64,000 bases of DNA from Zoogloea sp041917255 (GTDB lineage Bacteria > Pseudomonadota > Gammaproteobacteria > Burkholderiales > Rhodocyclaceae), in the NCBI GenBank assembly GCA_041917255.1, contig JAYRYA010000018.1, positions 1 through 64,000 on the forward strand, given 5' to 3'. Under the pieces are notes generated by a model. That model was given only the letters and a program-made list of their open reading frames with translations, was not told the origin of the DNA and did not search any database. Made by a program: the position numbers and the translations under genes. This document shows positions 35,861 through 44,732 of this stretch, piece by piece; the stretch's first letter is position 1, and every line of letters starts with the position of its first letter.

Positions 35861-37702
35861 TCAGCGCTGGATCTGGGTGATGTCGCGCACCGCGCCCGTG
35901 TCGGCGCTGGTGGTGAGCGCCGCGTAAGCCTGCAGCGCAGCGGACACCACGCGTTCGCGGCTGACCGGCTTCCAGCCACGGGCGTCCTGGGCCACCCGGC
36001 GGGCGGCCAGCACGTCGTCGGCCACAGCCAGATTGATGCGGCGGTTCGGGATGTCGATCTCGATCACGTCGCCCTCTTCCACCAAGCCGATGGCGCCGCC
36101 ACAGGCGGCTTCCGGCGAGGCGTGGCCGATGGACAGGCCAGAGGTGCCGCCCGAGAAGCGGCCGTCGGTGAGCAGCGCACAGGACTTGCCGAGGCCCTTG
36201 GACTTGAGGTAGCTGGTCGGGTAGAGCATCTCCTGCATGCCCGGGCCGCCCTTCGGGCCTTCGTAGCGGATCACCACCACGTCGCCGGCGACGATCTGGT
36301 CGGCGAGGATGCCGGCCACCGCATCTTCCTGGCTCTCGAACACGCGGGCGCGGCCGGTGAATTTCCAGATGGATTCATCCACGCCGGCGGTCTTCACGAT
36401 GCAGCCCTTCTCGGCGATGTTGCCGTACAGCACGGCAAGGCCACCATCCTGGCTGAAGGCGTGGGCCTTGTCGCGGATCACGCCGTGGCTGCGGTCGAGA
36501 TCGAGTTCGTTCCAGCGACGATCCTGGCTGAACGCCACCTGGGTGGGCACGCCGCCCGGTGCGGCCTTGAAGAAGTTGAACACCCCTGCGTCGTGGGCCT
36601 TAATAACATCCCAGGTGGACAGCGCTTCGGCCATGCTCTTGCTATGGACGGTGGGAAGATCGGTGTGGAGCAGGCCGGCACGGGCGAGTTCGCCCAGAAT
36701 GCCCATGATGCCGCCGGCGCGATGCACGTCTTCGATGTGAACGTCGGCCACCGCGGGCGCCACCTTGCACAGGCAGGGCACCTTGCGGGAGATGCGGTCG
36801 ATGTCCTTCATGGTGAAATCGACGCCGGCTTCCTTGGCCGCAGCCAGCAGGTGCAGCACGGTGTTGGTGGAGCCGCCCATCGCCACGTCGAGGCTGATGG
36901 CGTTTTCAAAGGCCTTGAAGCTGGCGATGGAGCGCGGCAGCACCGAAGCGTCGTCCTGCTCGTAGTAGCGACGGGCGAGGTCGACGATGCGGCGGCCGGC
37001 TTCCTTGAACAGGCGCTCACGGTCGGCATGGGTGGCGACCACCGTGCCGTTGCCCGGCAGGGACAGGCCCAGGGCTTCGGTCAGGCAGTTCATGGAGTTG
37101 GCGGTGAACATGCCGGAGCACGAGCCACAGGTCGGGCAGGCAGAGCGCTCGATGGCGTCCACTTCCTCATCGGAGCAGCTGCTGTCGGCGGCCTTGACCA
37201 TCGCATCGACCAGATCAAGCGAGATCACTTTGGCTTCCCACTTCACCTTGCCGGCTTCCATCGGGCCGCCGGAAACGAAGATGGCCGGGATGTTGAGGCG
37301 CAGGGCGGCCATCAGCATGCCCGGGGTGATCTTGTCGCAGTTGGAGATGCACACCAGCGCGTCGGCGGTGTGGGCGTTGGCCATGTACTCGACGCTGTCG
37401 GCGATCAGGTCGCGGGACGGCAGCGAGTACAGCATGCCGCCGTGCCCCATGGCGATGCCGTCGTCGATGGCGATGGTGTTGAATTCCTTCGCGACGCCGC
37501 CGGCGGCTTCGATCTCGCGCGCAACCAGCTGGCCCAGATCCTTCAGGTGCACGTGACCCGGCACGAACTGGGTGAAGCTGTTGACCACGGCGATGATCGG
37601 CTTTTCGAAATCACCGTCCTTCATGCCGGTGGCGCGCCACAGGGCGCGGGCGCCGGCCATGTTGCGACCGGCGGTGGAGGTACGGGAACGATACTGGGGC
37701 AT
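35861..37702 (-). CDS. ilvD: Dihydroxy-acid dehydratase
   Basis: A 613-residue enzyme of valine, leucine and isoleucine synthesis that dehydrates 2,3-dihydroxy acids to 2-oxo acids. Fe-S ligands and active-site motifs are present: CISNCDKITPGM, CPTCGSCSGMFTANSMNC and GGSTNTVLHLLA. The size and N-terminus (MPQYRSRTSTAGRNMAGARALWRATG) match the long proteobacterial type. Monocistronic with its own terminator. Confidence 0.98.
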   Translation of the reverse strand: MPQYRSRTSTAGRNMAGARALWRATGMKDGDFEKPIIAVVNSFTQFVPGHVHLKDLGQLVAREIEAAGGVAKEFNTIAIDDGIAMGHGGMLYSLPSRDLIADSVEYMANAHTADALVCISNCDKITPGMLMAALRLNIPAIFVSGGPMEAGKVKWEAKVISLDLVDAMVKAADSSCSDEEVDAIERSACPTCGSCSGMFTANSMNCLTEALGLSLPGNGTVVATHADRERLFKEAGRRIVDLARRYYEQDDASVLPRSIASFKAFENAISLDVAMGGSTNTVLHLLAAAKEAGVDFTMKDIDRISRKVPCLCKVAPAVADVHIEDVHRAGGIMGILGELARAGLLHTDLPTVHSKSMAEALSTWDVIKAHDAGVFNFFKAAPGGVPTQVAFSQDRRWNELDLDRSHGVIRDKAHAFSQDGGLAVLYGNIAEKGCIVKTAGVDESIWKFTGRARVFESQEDAVAGILADQIVAGDVVVIRYEGPKGGPGMQEMLYPTSYLKSKGLGKSCALLTDGRFSGGTSGLSIGHASPEAACGGAIGLVEEGDVIEIDIPNRRINLAVADDVLAARRVAQDARGWKPVSRERVVSAALQAYAALTTSADTGAVRDITQIQR

Positions 37703-37788
37703 CTTGAGGAAACTCCGTCTTCTACGAATGGGGTGCTAACAATCTTCCATTCTAGCGCGTTGAGCCGCTTCCGCCGCCGTGCATCGCA

Positions 37789-38916
37789 TCAATGACGTTC
37801 CTTCTCTGCTCCGGCGGCGTGAAGGCCGCCGCTGCGCGACAGCATCAGGATCACCCACAGCAGGATCAAGGACGCCGGATAGGCGAAATAGCGTTGGGTA
37901 TAGATCGGCAGCAGCAGCAGGTGCGCGACCACGAACGCTGCAGGAACCAGTAAGAGCAGGTACAGCACCGCCGGGTCAGCTTCGCGCCCACCGGCGCGCT
38001 TCAGCGATCCGAACAGCGCCTGGCGGTGGATGATCGCCAGACAGGCCGCGATGAAGTAGATCACCACGTGGGGGTTCTTCGTAAGGGATTTGAGCATCCG
38101 CCCATACGCCGCAAGGTAGTCGGCGGGGTTGGTGGAGACGACCAGCTTTGCCGGATAGGGATCGATCCCGATCAGCGTGAAGTGGAACACCGTGAGATAG
38201 CTGTAGCCGGCATTCAGCTTGTTGTTGAGGACATAGGCCGCCACCGCCGCCACAACCCCGCCCAGCGCGACGAGGTGACGCCCCTGAAGGAACATCACCC
38301 CCATCAGGAACACCGAGAACAACACGGAATCCGTGCGCACCAGCGGCAGCGCCACCGCAAACAGGCAGGCCCACGGGCTGCGCCGGAGCGCCAGCCAAGT
38401 GGCCGCGAGGGCGAACGCGCAGGCCATCGCGTCGGGGGTCGATAGCTGGGCGAGCTCGCCATAGTTTGCGAAAAAGACCACTGCCGGGATCACCCACGGC
38501 GACACCCCGACCCGCATCGCAATCAGTCCCAGCAGCAGCACCGACACGGCCTGGAAGAAGGCCGAGATGAGGTAGGACGAGCGGGCGTAATCCACCCCGG
38601 CCTTGTGGGCAAGCTCCATCAGCCAGACGTAGCCTTGGCGGATGGTATAAAAGGGAAGCTGCTGCTCAAGCGAGACGGGGTCGCTGCGGACGGTGCTGCC
38701 GTAAGGACCTTGAAGCAGTGCAGCCAGACGGGCGGGCCCGATCTCGGCGCTCACGTCGGCGTAGGTGCGCTCCGCCAGCGCCTCGCCTCGCAGCCCCTGT
38801 TTGTAATGGGCGGTGGCCACGTAGCCGACGATGTCGAAGTTGTAGGCCGGCCGCAAGGCGCCGACGAGAAAGATGGCAATCGCCGTCGCCAGCACGACCA
38901 GGTTGCGCAAAAGCAT
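37789..38916 (-). CDS. Polytopic membrane protein, possible GT-C-type glycosyltransferase
   Basis: A 375-residue integral membrane protein with about nine hydrophobic segments. The first loop after TM1 contains PAYNFDIVGYVATAHY, an acidic site reminiscent of the first periplasmic loop in lipid-linked GT-C transferases (ArnT/GT87-like). TMs with LPLVRTDSVLFSVFLMGVMF and QRYFAYPASLILLWVILML follow. No catalytic site can be assigned with certainty, so the function is open. It lies between ilvD and the chemoreceptor gene as a single transcription unit. Confidence 0.65.
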   Translation of the reverse strand: MLLRNLVVLATAIAIFLVGALRPAYNFDIVGYVATAHYKQGLRGEALAERTYADVSAEIGPARLAALLQGPYGSTVRSDPVSLEQQLPFYTIRQGYVWLMELAHKAGVDYARSSYLISAFFQAVSVLLLGLIAMRVGVSPWVIPAVVFFANYGELAQLSTPDAMACAFALAATWLALRRSPWACLFAVALPLVRTDSVLFSVFLMGVMFLQGRHLVALGGVVAAVAAYVLNNKLNAGYSYLTVFHFTLIGIDPYPAKLVVSTNPADYLAAYGRMLKSLTKNPHVVIYFIAACLAIIHRQALFGSLKRAGGREADPAVLYLLLLVPAAFVVAHLLLLPIYTQRYFAYPASLILLWVILMLSRSGGLHAAGAEKERH

Positions 38917-39074
38917 GGGTTCCCTTGAATCAGGTTCTGACGACCATCGCTGATCGAAGCAAGAGGTGGTTCATCGAAGCCTTCAATTGTGGCGAATTGT
39001 CACATCCGCACAAGCAGATTGGTCACTGGCAGCGTGAAGTATTTCCGCCGACCCCGCACTTGTCATTCTCCCAT

Positions 39075-39106
39075 GACAAAGGGCCGGATCGATCCAGCCC
39101 CTTGTC
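39075..39106. repeat. 32-bp near-perfect palindrome after the haem chemoreceptor gene
   Basis: The two 16-nt arms (GACAAAGGGCCGGATC and GATCCAGCCCCTTGTC) match at 14 of 16 positions with no loop. It starts 22 nt after the chemoreceptor stop codon. As RNA it would form a strong stem-loop, but no T-run follows, so it is only a possible terminator or 3' stabiliser. It could also be a protein-binding dyad. Confidence 0.5.
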
Positions 39107-39128
39107 CGACGGAATTGTCACGGACGGA

Positions 39129-40751
39129 TCAGACCCGGAAGCGGGACACCGTCTGCTGAAGCTGGCTGGCCAGGGTTTCCATGTCGCGGGCGGCACGGGC
39201 GGTGGATTCGACGGCGACGTCATTCTCCCGGGCCGTGGATGTGATCGCGCCGATGCTGTCGACCACGGCCTCACTGGCCCGACGCTGATTCTCGGTGGCG
39301 ACGGCAATCTCGTCGAGCCCGATCCCGACGGCCACGACGGATTCATTGGCCGACTTGATCGCTGCGGAAACGCTACCCACCGCCTCCCGGCTAGAGGCCA
39401 GATGATCGAGCCCTGCGTGGATGGCATCGCGCACAGCCACCGACTGACGGGATATCTGCGCCGTGACCGCGTCGATCTCTCCCGCCGAACGGGCTGATTT
39501 CTCCGCCAACTTGCGCACCTCGTCGGCGACCACAGCGAAGCCCCGGCCCTGTTCGCCGGCCCGGGCGGCCTCGATGGCGGCGTTGAGCGCGAGCAGATTG
39601 GTCTGGTCTGCGATCTCGCGCACCTCGCGGGTCATCGTTGTGATGACGGTGGTGGACTGGACGAACTGCTCGACCGAATCCGCCATCTGGCGCACCGCGT
39701 CTTCGGCTTGATTGACTTCGGTAACCAGGGATTCGAGGGTCGTGCTCCCCTCCCCCGCTCGCCGCAGGCTTTCCTGGGAGCGCTGGTGAACCCGTTCGGC
39801 GCTGCGGGTGACAGCTGCGATATTGCCAGTCATCCGCGCCACGGCGTCACTGGCCTGCTCCGACTGGTCGTGCTGCCGGCTCGAACCGTCGGTCACCAGC
39901 GCAGCCCCGGCCACCAGCTGGTGGGAAGACCCGATCACACGACCGGCCGCCTCGCCGACCTGGCGGACCAGCTGAGCGATGGTCGCCAGCATCTCATTGA
40001 AGGTGGCTGCCGTTTGTCCGATCTCGTCCCTGCCCGCCACCTTGAGGCGGCGGGTCAGATCGCCCTCACCCTTGGCGATCTCGGCAAGGCTGCGATTCAT
40101 CTCGTTGAGGGGCGTGACCACGAATCGGTGGACGAAGAAGCCCACAAACGCGATCAGCGGGAAGGAGATCAGGACTGCGGCCACGATGCGCTGCCACATG
40201 AAGCGCTCGACCGCTGCATCCACTTTTTCGAGCGACACCTTCATGGTGACGAGGCCGAGCACTGTCCCTTCCGGAACCTGGTGACAGGCGATGCAGTTCT
40301 TGCCGAGGTAGTTCTGGGACGCCAGGGCCGGCTTGACGACCCGCAAATACTCGCCCGACTGGGCATCGCGCTCCACCTTGACGAACTGCTTGCGCGACGA
40401 CATCGCGGCCTGCTCATCCGCATCGAGCGCAGGCTGGCTTCGGTTGCCCGAACCAAACTGGCTGGAAACGGCGTCGCCACGGATCACCTGCAGCTCGCGG
40501 ATCACGCTCAGCTGCTTGATCTGATCGAGGAACACCTCCCGTTGGCCGACGGTGCCGGTGATCATCATCCCGGTGAGCCCGGCCATCGTCATTTCGTGGA
40601 TCGAGTGGGCGAAATCCTCGGCCTGATCGATGGCTGTTTCACGATTGACCTGCGTTTCCCACGCGATCATGCCACCCCAGGCAACGACCAGCATGAGCCA
40701 GATGGCTCCGGTCAACCGCAACCAGATTGGCGTATCCGACAGCTTGCGCAT
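39129..40751 (-). CDS. Methyl-accepting chemotaxis protein with a periplasmic haem-c site
   Basis: A 540-residue chemoreceptor. TM1 about 9-30, periplasmic domain about 31-185, TM2 about 187-207, HAMP about 208-262, MCP signalling domain to the end with hairpin tip IEAARAGEQGRGFAVVADEVRKL. The periplasmic domain holds a CXXCH haem-c motif, CIACH (153-157), giving a likely redox or gas sensor. The start at 40751 is supported by GAAGGGA about 8 nt upstream. No pentapeptide tail. A sigma-28-like promoter lies upstream. Confidence 0.93.
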   Translation of the reverse strand: MRKLSDTPIWLRLTGAIWLMLVVAWGGMIAWETQVNRETAIDQAEDFAHSIHEMTMAGLTGMMITGTVGQREVFLDQIKQLSVIRELQVIRGDAVSSQFGSGNRSQPALDADEQAAMSSRKQFVKVERDAQSGEYLRVVKPALASQNYLGKNCIACHQVPEGTVLGLVTMKVSLEKVDAAVERFMWQRIVAAVLISFPLIAFVGFFVHRFVVTPLNEMNRSLAEIAKGEGDLTRRLKVAGRDEIGQTAATFNEMLATIAQLVRQVGEAAGRVIGSSHQLVAGAALVTDGSSRQHDQSEQASDAVARMTGNIAAVTRSAERVHQRSQESLRRAGEGSTTLESLVTEVNQAEDAVRQMADSVEQFVQSTTVITTMTREVREIADQTNLLALNAAIEAARAGEQGRGFAVVADEVRKLAEKSARSAGEIDAVTAQISRQSVAVRDAIHAGLDHLASSREAVGSVSAAIKSANESVVAVGIGLDEIAVATENQRRASEAVVDSIGAITSTARENDVAVESTARAARDMETLASQLQQTVSRFRV

Positions 40752-40808
40752 GTGCACATCCCTTCCCTCGAACGGACACAGCGGGTGTCCATCCCCTTGA
40801 TGGGCGGG

Positions 40809-40835
40809 TCTACGGCGGCTCGACGACAAGCTTTA
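40809..40835 (-). promoter_or_regulatory. Sigma-28 (FliA)-like promoter of the haem chemoreceptor
   Basis: The minus strand reads TAAAGCTT (40835-40828) and, 15 nt after TAAA, GCCGTAGA (40816-40809). Against the FliA consensus TAAAGTTT-N11-GCCGATAA the -35 matches 7 of 8 and the -10 keeps GCCG and the final A. The expected start near 40801 leaves a leader of about 50 nt before the ATG at 40751. Confidence 0.6.
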
Positions 40836-40859
40836 AGCCGATACGAAATTTATCGCAGA

Positions 40860-41465
40860 TTACGGCTGACGTATCGGTTTGGGTGCAGCGGGACGGGTGT
40901 TGAGGCGCTGGGTCGCAGCATTCCAGTCGGCCTTGGCCATCAGCGGCCAGGCGAGAAGCGCGCGATCGAGGGATTCGTCGATGAGTTCGGACTCCTCGCG
41001 CCGGGGCGGCTTGAGGACGAAGTTGACCACTTCGTTGCGGTCGCCCGGATGGCCGATGCCGACCCGCAGACGCCAGTAGTCCTGGGTGCCCAGGTGGGCG
41101 GTGATGTCCTTGAGGCCGTTGTGGCCGCCGAGGCCACCACCGAACTTGAGGCGCAGTTGACCCGGAGGAATGTCGAGTTCGTCGTGGACGACGAGGATCT
41201 CGGCCGGATTGATCCGGTAGAAACGAGCAAGCGCCGCGACCGACTGACCGGAGCGGTTCATGAAGGTCTGGGGCATCAGCAGCCACACGCCGTCATGACG
41301 GGCGTTGGCGGCGAGGCCGTGGAAGCGTGCTTCCTTGCTGTAGGAGACGCCCAGCTCGCGGGCCAGGCGCTCACAAAACCAAAACCCGGCGTTATGCCGG
41401 GTTTCAGCGTACTCCGCGCCGGGGTTGCCAAGGCCGACGATGAGCTTCGGTGCAAGCTGGCTCAT
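40860..41465 (-). CDS. pth: Peptidyl-tRNA hydrolase
   Basis: A 201-residue Pth that releases tRNA from stalled peptidyl-tRNA. Motifs: IVGLGNPGAEYAETRHNAGF (catalytic His near 25), LLMPQTFMNRSGQSV, VVHDELDIPPGQ and GGGLGGHNGLKDI. The C-terminus is about 8-10 residues longer than in E. coli. It follows rplY by 32 nt, the common proteobacterial rplY-pth pairing. Confidence 0.97.
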   Translation of the reverse strand: MSQLAPKLIVGLGNPGAEYAETRHNAGFWFCERLARELGVSYSKEARFHGLAANARHDGVWLLMPQTFMNRSGQSVAALARFYRINPAEILVVHDELDIPPGQLRLKFGGGLGGHNGLKDITAHLGTQDYWRLRVGIGHPGDRNEVVNFVLKPPRREESELIDESLDRALLAWPLMAKADWNAATQRLNTRPAAPKPIRQP

Positions 41466-41497
41466 GGCGTCAGTGGCCCTGCAACCTCGAGGAGCGA

Positions 41498-42094
41498 TCA
41501 GGCAGCTGGGGTTTCCTCGGCGGCTTCGTCGCCACCGCGGATCGCCAGGATGGTGGCCACGACCGGGTCTTCACCATGGGTCAGGGCCTTCACGCCGGCC
41601 GGCAGGTTCAGGTTGGAGACGTGGATGGAGGCGCCGCTCTTCAAGTCCTTCAGGTCCACTTCGATGAATTCCGGCAGGGCGCCCGGCAGGCACTCGACGG
41701 TCAGTTCGGTGTACGGGTGGGAGACCATGCCGCCTTCGAGCTTGACGCCCGGCGCGATGTCGGCGTTCACGAAGTGCAGCGGCACCTTCACGTGGATCTT
41801 GTGGGTGGCGTCAACCCGTTGGAAGTCCAGGTGCAGCACTTGCTGCTTGTACGGGTGCCACTGGGTGTCCTTGAGGATCACGGACTGCACGGCGCCATCC
41901 AGGTTCATGGACAGCACGGACGAGTGGAAAGCCTCGTTGCGCAGGGCGTGGTAGATCTCGTTGTGATCAACGGAGACCTGGACCGGCTCACCGGAACCGA
42001 AGACGATGGCGGGGACGCTGCCGGCACGACGCAGGCGGCGGCTCGCACTCGAACCCTGCACTTCGCGCTTCTTGGCGTTGAATTGAATGGTCAT
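41498..42094 (-). CDS. rplY: 50S ribosomal protein L25/general stress protein Ctc
   Basis: A 198-residue protein of the long Ctc type: N-terminal L25 domain (about 1-92) binding 5S rRNA, then a C-terminal beta domain (about 95-185) with TELTVECLPGALPEFIEVDL. The start MTIQFNAKKREVQG is at 42094. It lies downstream of prs but beyond the prs terminator, and is followed closely by pth. Confidence 0.96.
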   Translation of the reverse strand: MTIQFNAKKREVQGSSASRRLRRAGSVPAIVFGSGEPVQVSVDHNEIYHALRNEAFHSSVLSMNLDGAVQSVILKDTQWHPYKQQVLHLDFQRVDATHKIHVKVPLHFVNADIAPGVKLEGGMVSHPYTELTVECLPGALPEFIEVDLKDLKSGASIHVSNLNLPAGVKALTHGEDPVVATILAIRGGDEAAEETPAA

Positions 42095-42142
42095 TACAAC
42101 TACTCCAGGTTGAATCGCCCGACCGCGACCAGACGGGCGTTG

Positions 42143-42174
42143 GAAAAAAGCCGGCGGGCTTGCACCCACCGGCT
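42143..42174 (-). terminator. Rho-independent terminator of prs
   Basis: On the minus strand a GC-rich stem AGCCGGTGGG / CCCGCCGGCT with loop TGCAAG-type is followed by a run of six T (42149-42144). It lies just after the prs stop codon. Partial readthrough into rplY is possible. Confidence 0.8.
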
Positions 42175-42188
42175 CGAATGCTTGCGGC

Positions 42189-43139
42189 TTACTCGTTGAA
42201 GAGCGAGCTGACGGATTCTTCGTTGCTGATCCGCAGGATGGTGTCGGCCAGCAGTTCGCCGATCGAGACGGTGCGGATGCGCTTGCAGCCGCGGGCTTCG
42301 TCCGACAGCGGAATGGTGTCGGTGACGACCAGCTCATCGAGATCCGATTCGTTGATCCGGCTGATCGCGGGGCCCGACAGCACAGCGTGGGTGGCGTAGG
42401 CCATCACGCGCTTGGCGCCATTTTCCTTGAGGGCCTGCGCGGCCTTGCACAGGGTGCCAGCGGTATCGACGATGTCGTCCATGATCACGCAGGTGCGGCC
42501 TTCGACTTCGCCGATGATGTTCATCACCTCGGAGACGTTGGCCTTCGGGCGACGCTTGTCGATGATCGCCAGGTCGCATTCGAGACGCTTGGCGAAGGCA
42601 CGGGCGCGGACCACGCCGCCCACGTCGGGCGACACGACCATCAGGTCTTCGATCTTCTGCTTCTCGAGGTCATCGAGGAGCACCGGTGCGGCGTAGATGT
42701 TGTCGACCGGGATATCGAAGAAGCCCTGGATCTGGTCGGCGTGGAGATCAACGGTGAGGACGCGCTGCACACCGGCGGCCTGCAGCATGTTGGCCACGAC
42801 CTTGGCGGTGATGGGCACGCGGGCCGAACGGGGACGGCGGTCCTGACGGGCGTAGCCGAAGTAGGGAATCGCTGCGGTGATGCGGCCGGCAGATGCCCGC
42901 TTGAGCGCATCCACCATGATCAGCAACTCCATGATGTTGTCGTTGGTGGGAACGCAGGTCGGCTGGAGGACGAAGACGTCCTTGCCCCGCACGTTTTCCA
43001 GCAGTTCTACATTGACCTCGCCGTCCGAGAAACGCCCGACAGTGGCGGAACCCAGAGACTTGCCCAGGCGGCGCACGACATCTGCGGCCAGCTTGGGGTT
43101 GGCGTTGCCGGTGAAAACCATCAGGCTGCCCGAAGCCAT
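42189..43139 (-). CDS. prs: Ribose-phosphate pyrophosphokinase
   Basis: A 316-residue PRPP synthase. Motifs: FSDGEVNVELLENVRGKDVF, YFGYARQDRRPRSARVPI, VDLHADQIQGFFD and the PRPP-binding loop VIMDDIVDTAGTLCKAA. PRPP feeds nucleotide, His, Trp and NAD synthesis. ATG 43139 is chosen because GAGG lies 5 nt upstream; a GTG two codons earlier is possible. It follows tRNA-Gln. Confidence 0.98.
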   Translation of the reverse strand: MASGSLMVFTGNANPKLAADVVRRLGKSLGSATVGRFSDGEVNVELLENVRGKDVFVLQPTCVPTNDNIMELLIMVDALKRASAGRITAAIPYFGYARQDRRPRSARVPITAKVVANMLQAAGVQRVLTVDLHADQIQGFFDIPVDNIYAAPVLLDDLEKQKIEDLMVVSPDVGGVVRARAFAKRLECDLAIIDKRRPKANVSEVMNIIGEVEGRTCVIMDDIVDTAGTLCKAAQALKENGAKRVMAYATHAVLSGPAISRINESDLDELVVTDTIPLSDEARGCKRIRTVSIGELLADTILRISNEESVSSLFNE

Positions 43140-43171
43140 GATCACCTCACGTTGCGGCTATCAAAAGATGC

Positions 43172-43206
43172 AAAAAACAAAACGGGCAGGCTTTCGGCCT
43201 GCCCGC
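43172..43206 (-). terminator. Terminator between tRNA-Gln and prs
   Basis: Stem CGGGCAGGC / GCCTGCCCG (43205-43197 and 43191-43183 on the minus strand) with loop CGAAA, followed by TTTTGTTTTTTG. It lies 8 nt past the tRNA-Gln CCA end and upstream of prs, so prs is probably driven partly by another promoter or by readthrough. Confidence 0.85.
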
Positions 43207-43212
43207 TGAGTT

Positions 43213-43289
43213 TGGCTGAGGAGGAAGGATTCGAACCTTCGAATGCCGGAATCAAAATCCGGTGCCTTGACCAACTTGGCGACTCCCCA
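43213..43289 (-). tRNA. tRNA-Gln (anticodon TTG)
   Basis: A reverse-strand cloverleaf. The acceptor pairs TGGGGAG with CTCCTCA (U-A first pair typical of tRNA-Gln), the anticodon loop is TTTTGAT, the T-loop is GTTCGAATC, and CCA is encoded (43213-43215). It sits between ispE and prs, a common betaproteobacterial arrangement. Confidence 0.95.
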
Positions 43290-43300
43290 AGAAATCGTTC

Positions 43301-44170
43301 TCACGCCTGCGCAACCCACCCTTTGAGCGGATGACTGTCGAGCCCTTCGGCAATCCAGACATTCCACGCTTTCGGGGCCTTGGCCTTGACCTGCTCTGCC
43401 ACATCCTTCGAATCGAAGGGTGCGAAGATGCAGGCACCCGAACCGCTCATGATCGCTGCCCCATACTGCGACAACCACCCTAGCGCCTCTGCCACTTCGG
43501 GAAACAATTTGCAGACCGTTGCCTGCATGTCGTTTCGCGTTGCGTGTGCTGCGAAGCCCCGCATTATTAAGGGTTCGCTATTCCGTGTCAACCCAGGCTC
43601 AGAAAAAATTTGAGCTGTCGGCACCGAGACCTTCGGTGCAACCATCACGTACCACGCAGGTGGCACATCGAGCGGCTGCAATGCCTCGCCCACGCCTTCG
43701 GCGAAAGCCGTTTCGCCGAACACAAAAAAGGGCACGTCGGCGCCCAGGGTCAGGCCGATCTCCTGCAGCCGCTGGCGGGACAGCCCGCAGGCCCAGATCC
43801 TGTTGAGCGCGATCAGCACACTGGCTGCATCGGAACTGCCGCCCCCCAGCCCGCCGCCCATCGGAATGCGCTTCTCCACGCCGATGTCGGCGCCGTAGGG
43901 CGTTCCGCTGGCAGATTTCAGAGCCAGCGCGGCACGCACGACGAGATCGGCATCGGCCGGCACGCCCGGCACGTCGGTGGTGCGGACGATCTGTCCGTCG
44001 TCACGCCGGCGCAGGGTGATCTCGTCACCCCAGTCGATCATGCGGAAGGCAGTCTGGAGTAGATGGTAGCCATCGGGGCGACGCCCGATGATGTGCAGGA
44101 ACAGGTTGATCTTGGCCGGCGCGGGTACGCGCACGGACGCAGCAGGATCGAAGATTTCGGCGGTCGTCAT
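43301..44170 (-). CDS. ispE: 4-diphosphocytidyl-2-C-methyl-D-erythritol kinase
   Basis: A 289-residue GHMP kinase of the MEP isoprenoid pathway. Motifs: VPAPAKINLFLHIIGRRPDGYH, the ATP loop PMGGGLGGGSSDAASVL and the C-terminal MSGSGACIF. The start at 44170 lies 1 nt after the lolB stop, so the two are coupled. tRNA-Gln follows by 11 nt. Confidence 0.97.
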   Translation of the reverse strand: MTTAEIFDPAASVRVPAPAKINLFLHIIGRRPDGYHLLQTAFRMIDWGDEITLRRRDDGQIVRTTDVPGVPADADLVVRAALALKSASGTPYGADIGVEKRIPMGGGLGGGSSDAASVLIALNRIWACGLSRQRLQEIGLTLGADVPFFVFGETAFAEGVGEALQPLDVPPAWYVMVAPKVSVPTAQIFSEPGLTRNSEPLIMRGFAAHATRNDMQATVCKLFPEVAEALGWLSQYGAAIMSGSGACIFAPFDSKDVAEQVKAKAPKAWNVWIAEGLDSHPLKGWVAQA

Positions 44171-44171
44171 G

Positions 44172-44732
44172 TCAGCGGTTCCAGGCATCCACGATCAGGC
44201 GCAGTCGGGTGTCGCCGCGGTGGACGTCGATCTTGCGCGGCAGGGCGTCGAACGCCTCGCCGGTGTAGTCGGCGTAATCGATGGTCCAGCCCTGGTCCAC
44301 CAGCGTGCGCGGCCGCCCCTGGACATCGACGGTGCGCACCTCGGCACCGGCGCCGGGCCTGGCGGTGATCCAGCGCGACAGACTGGCGAAGGGCGCCTCG
44401 ACGCCCAGGAGCGAGGCGGCCAGCTCGGCGGCCGTGGCTGCCTCGAAGCGGCGTCCGTCGGAGAGCGTCATGCGGGCGCCGCCTGCATCGGACTCGATCC
44501 TCGCCAGCCCTTGCCCCAGGGGGCCGGTGAACAACCATTCGTCCCGCGGGCCGTCGTGCTGCCAGTCGAAACCCACGGCGGCGGTGCGCTCGGCGTCGCG
44601 CACCTGCAGGCGCCCCTCCACGGCGAAGCGGGCGATCTCGGCAGCCGGCGTCACGTCGGGCGGTGGCGTACGGGTGAGCGGCGCTGCGCAGCCAACAAGG
44701 CCGAGCGCCAGAATCAGGGCAATGGATCTCAA
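44172..44732 (-). CDS. lolB: Outer-membrane lipoprotein insertion factor LolB
   Basis: A 186-residue lipoprotein with lipobox LGLVGCAAP (lipid-modified Cys15). The LolB fold shows FAVEGRLQVRDAERTAAVGFDWQHDGPRDEWLFTGPLGQ-like spacing, and WTIDYADYTGE near the end. It accepts lipoproteins from LolA and inserts them in the outer membrane. It overlaps the TPR gene by 4 nt. Confidence 0.93.
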   Translation of the reverse strand: MRSIALILALGLVGCAAPLTRTPPPDVTPAAEIARFAVEGRLQVRDAERTAAVGFDWQHDGPRDEWLFTGPLGQGLARIESDAGGARMTLSDGRRFEAATAAELAASLLGVEAPFASLSRWITARPGAGAEVRTVDVQGRPRTLVDQGWTIDYADYTGEAFDALPRKIDVHRGDTRLRLIVDAWNR

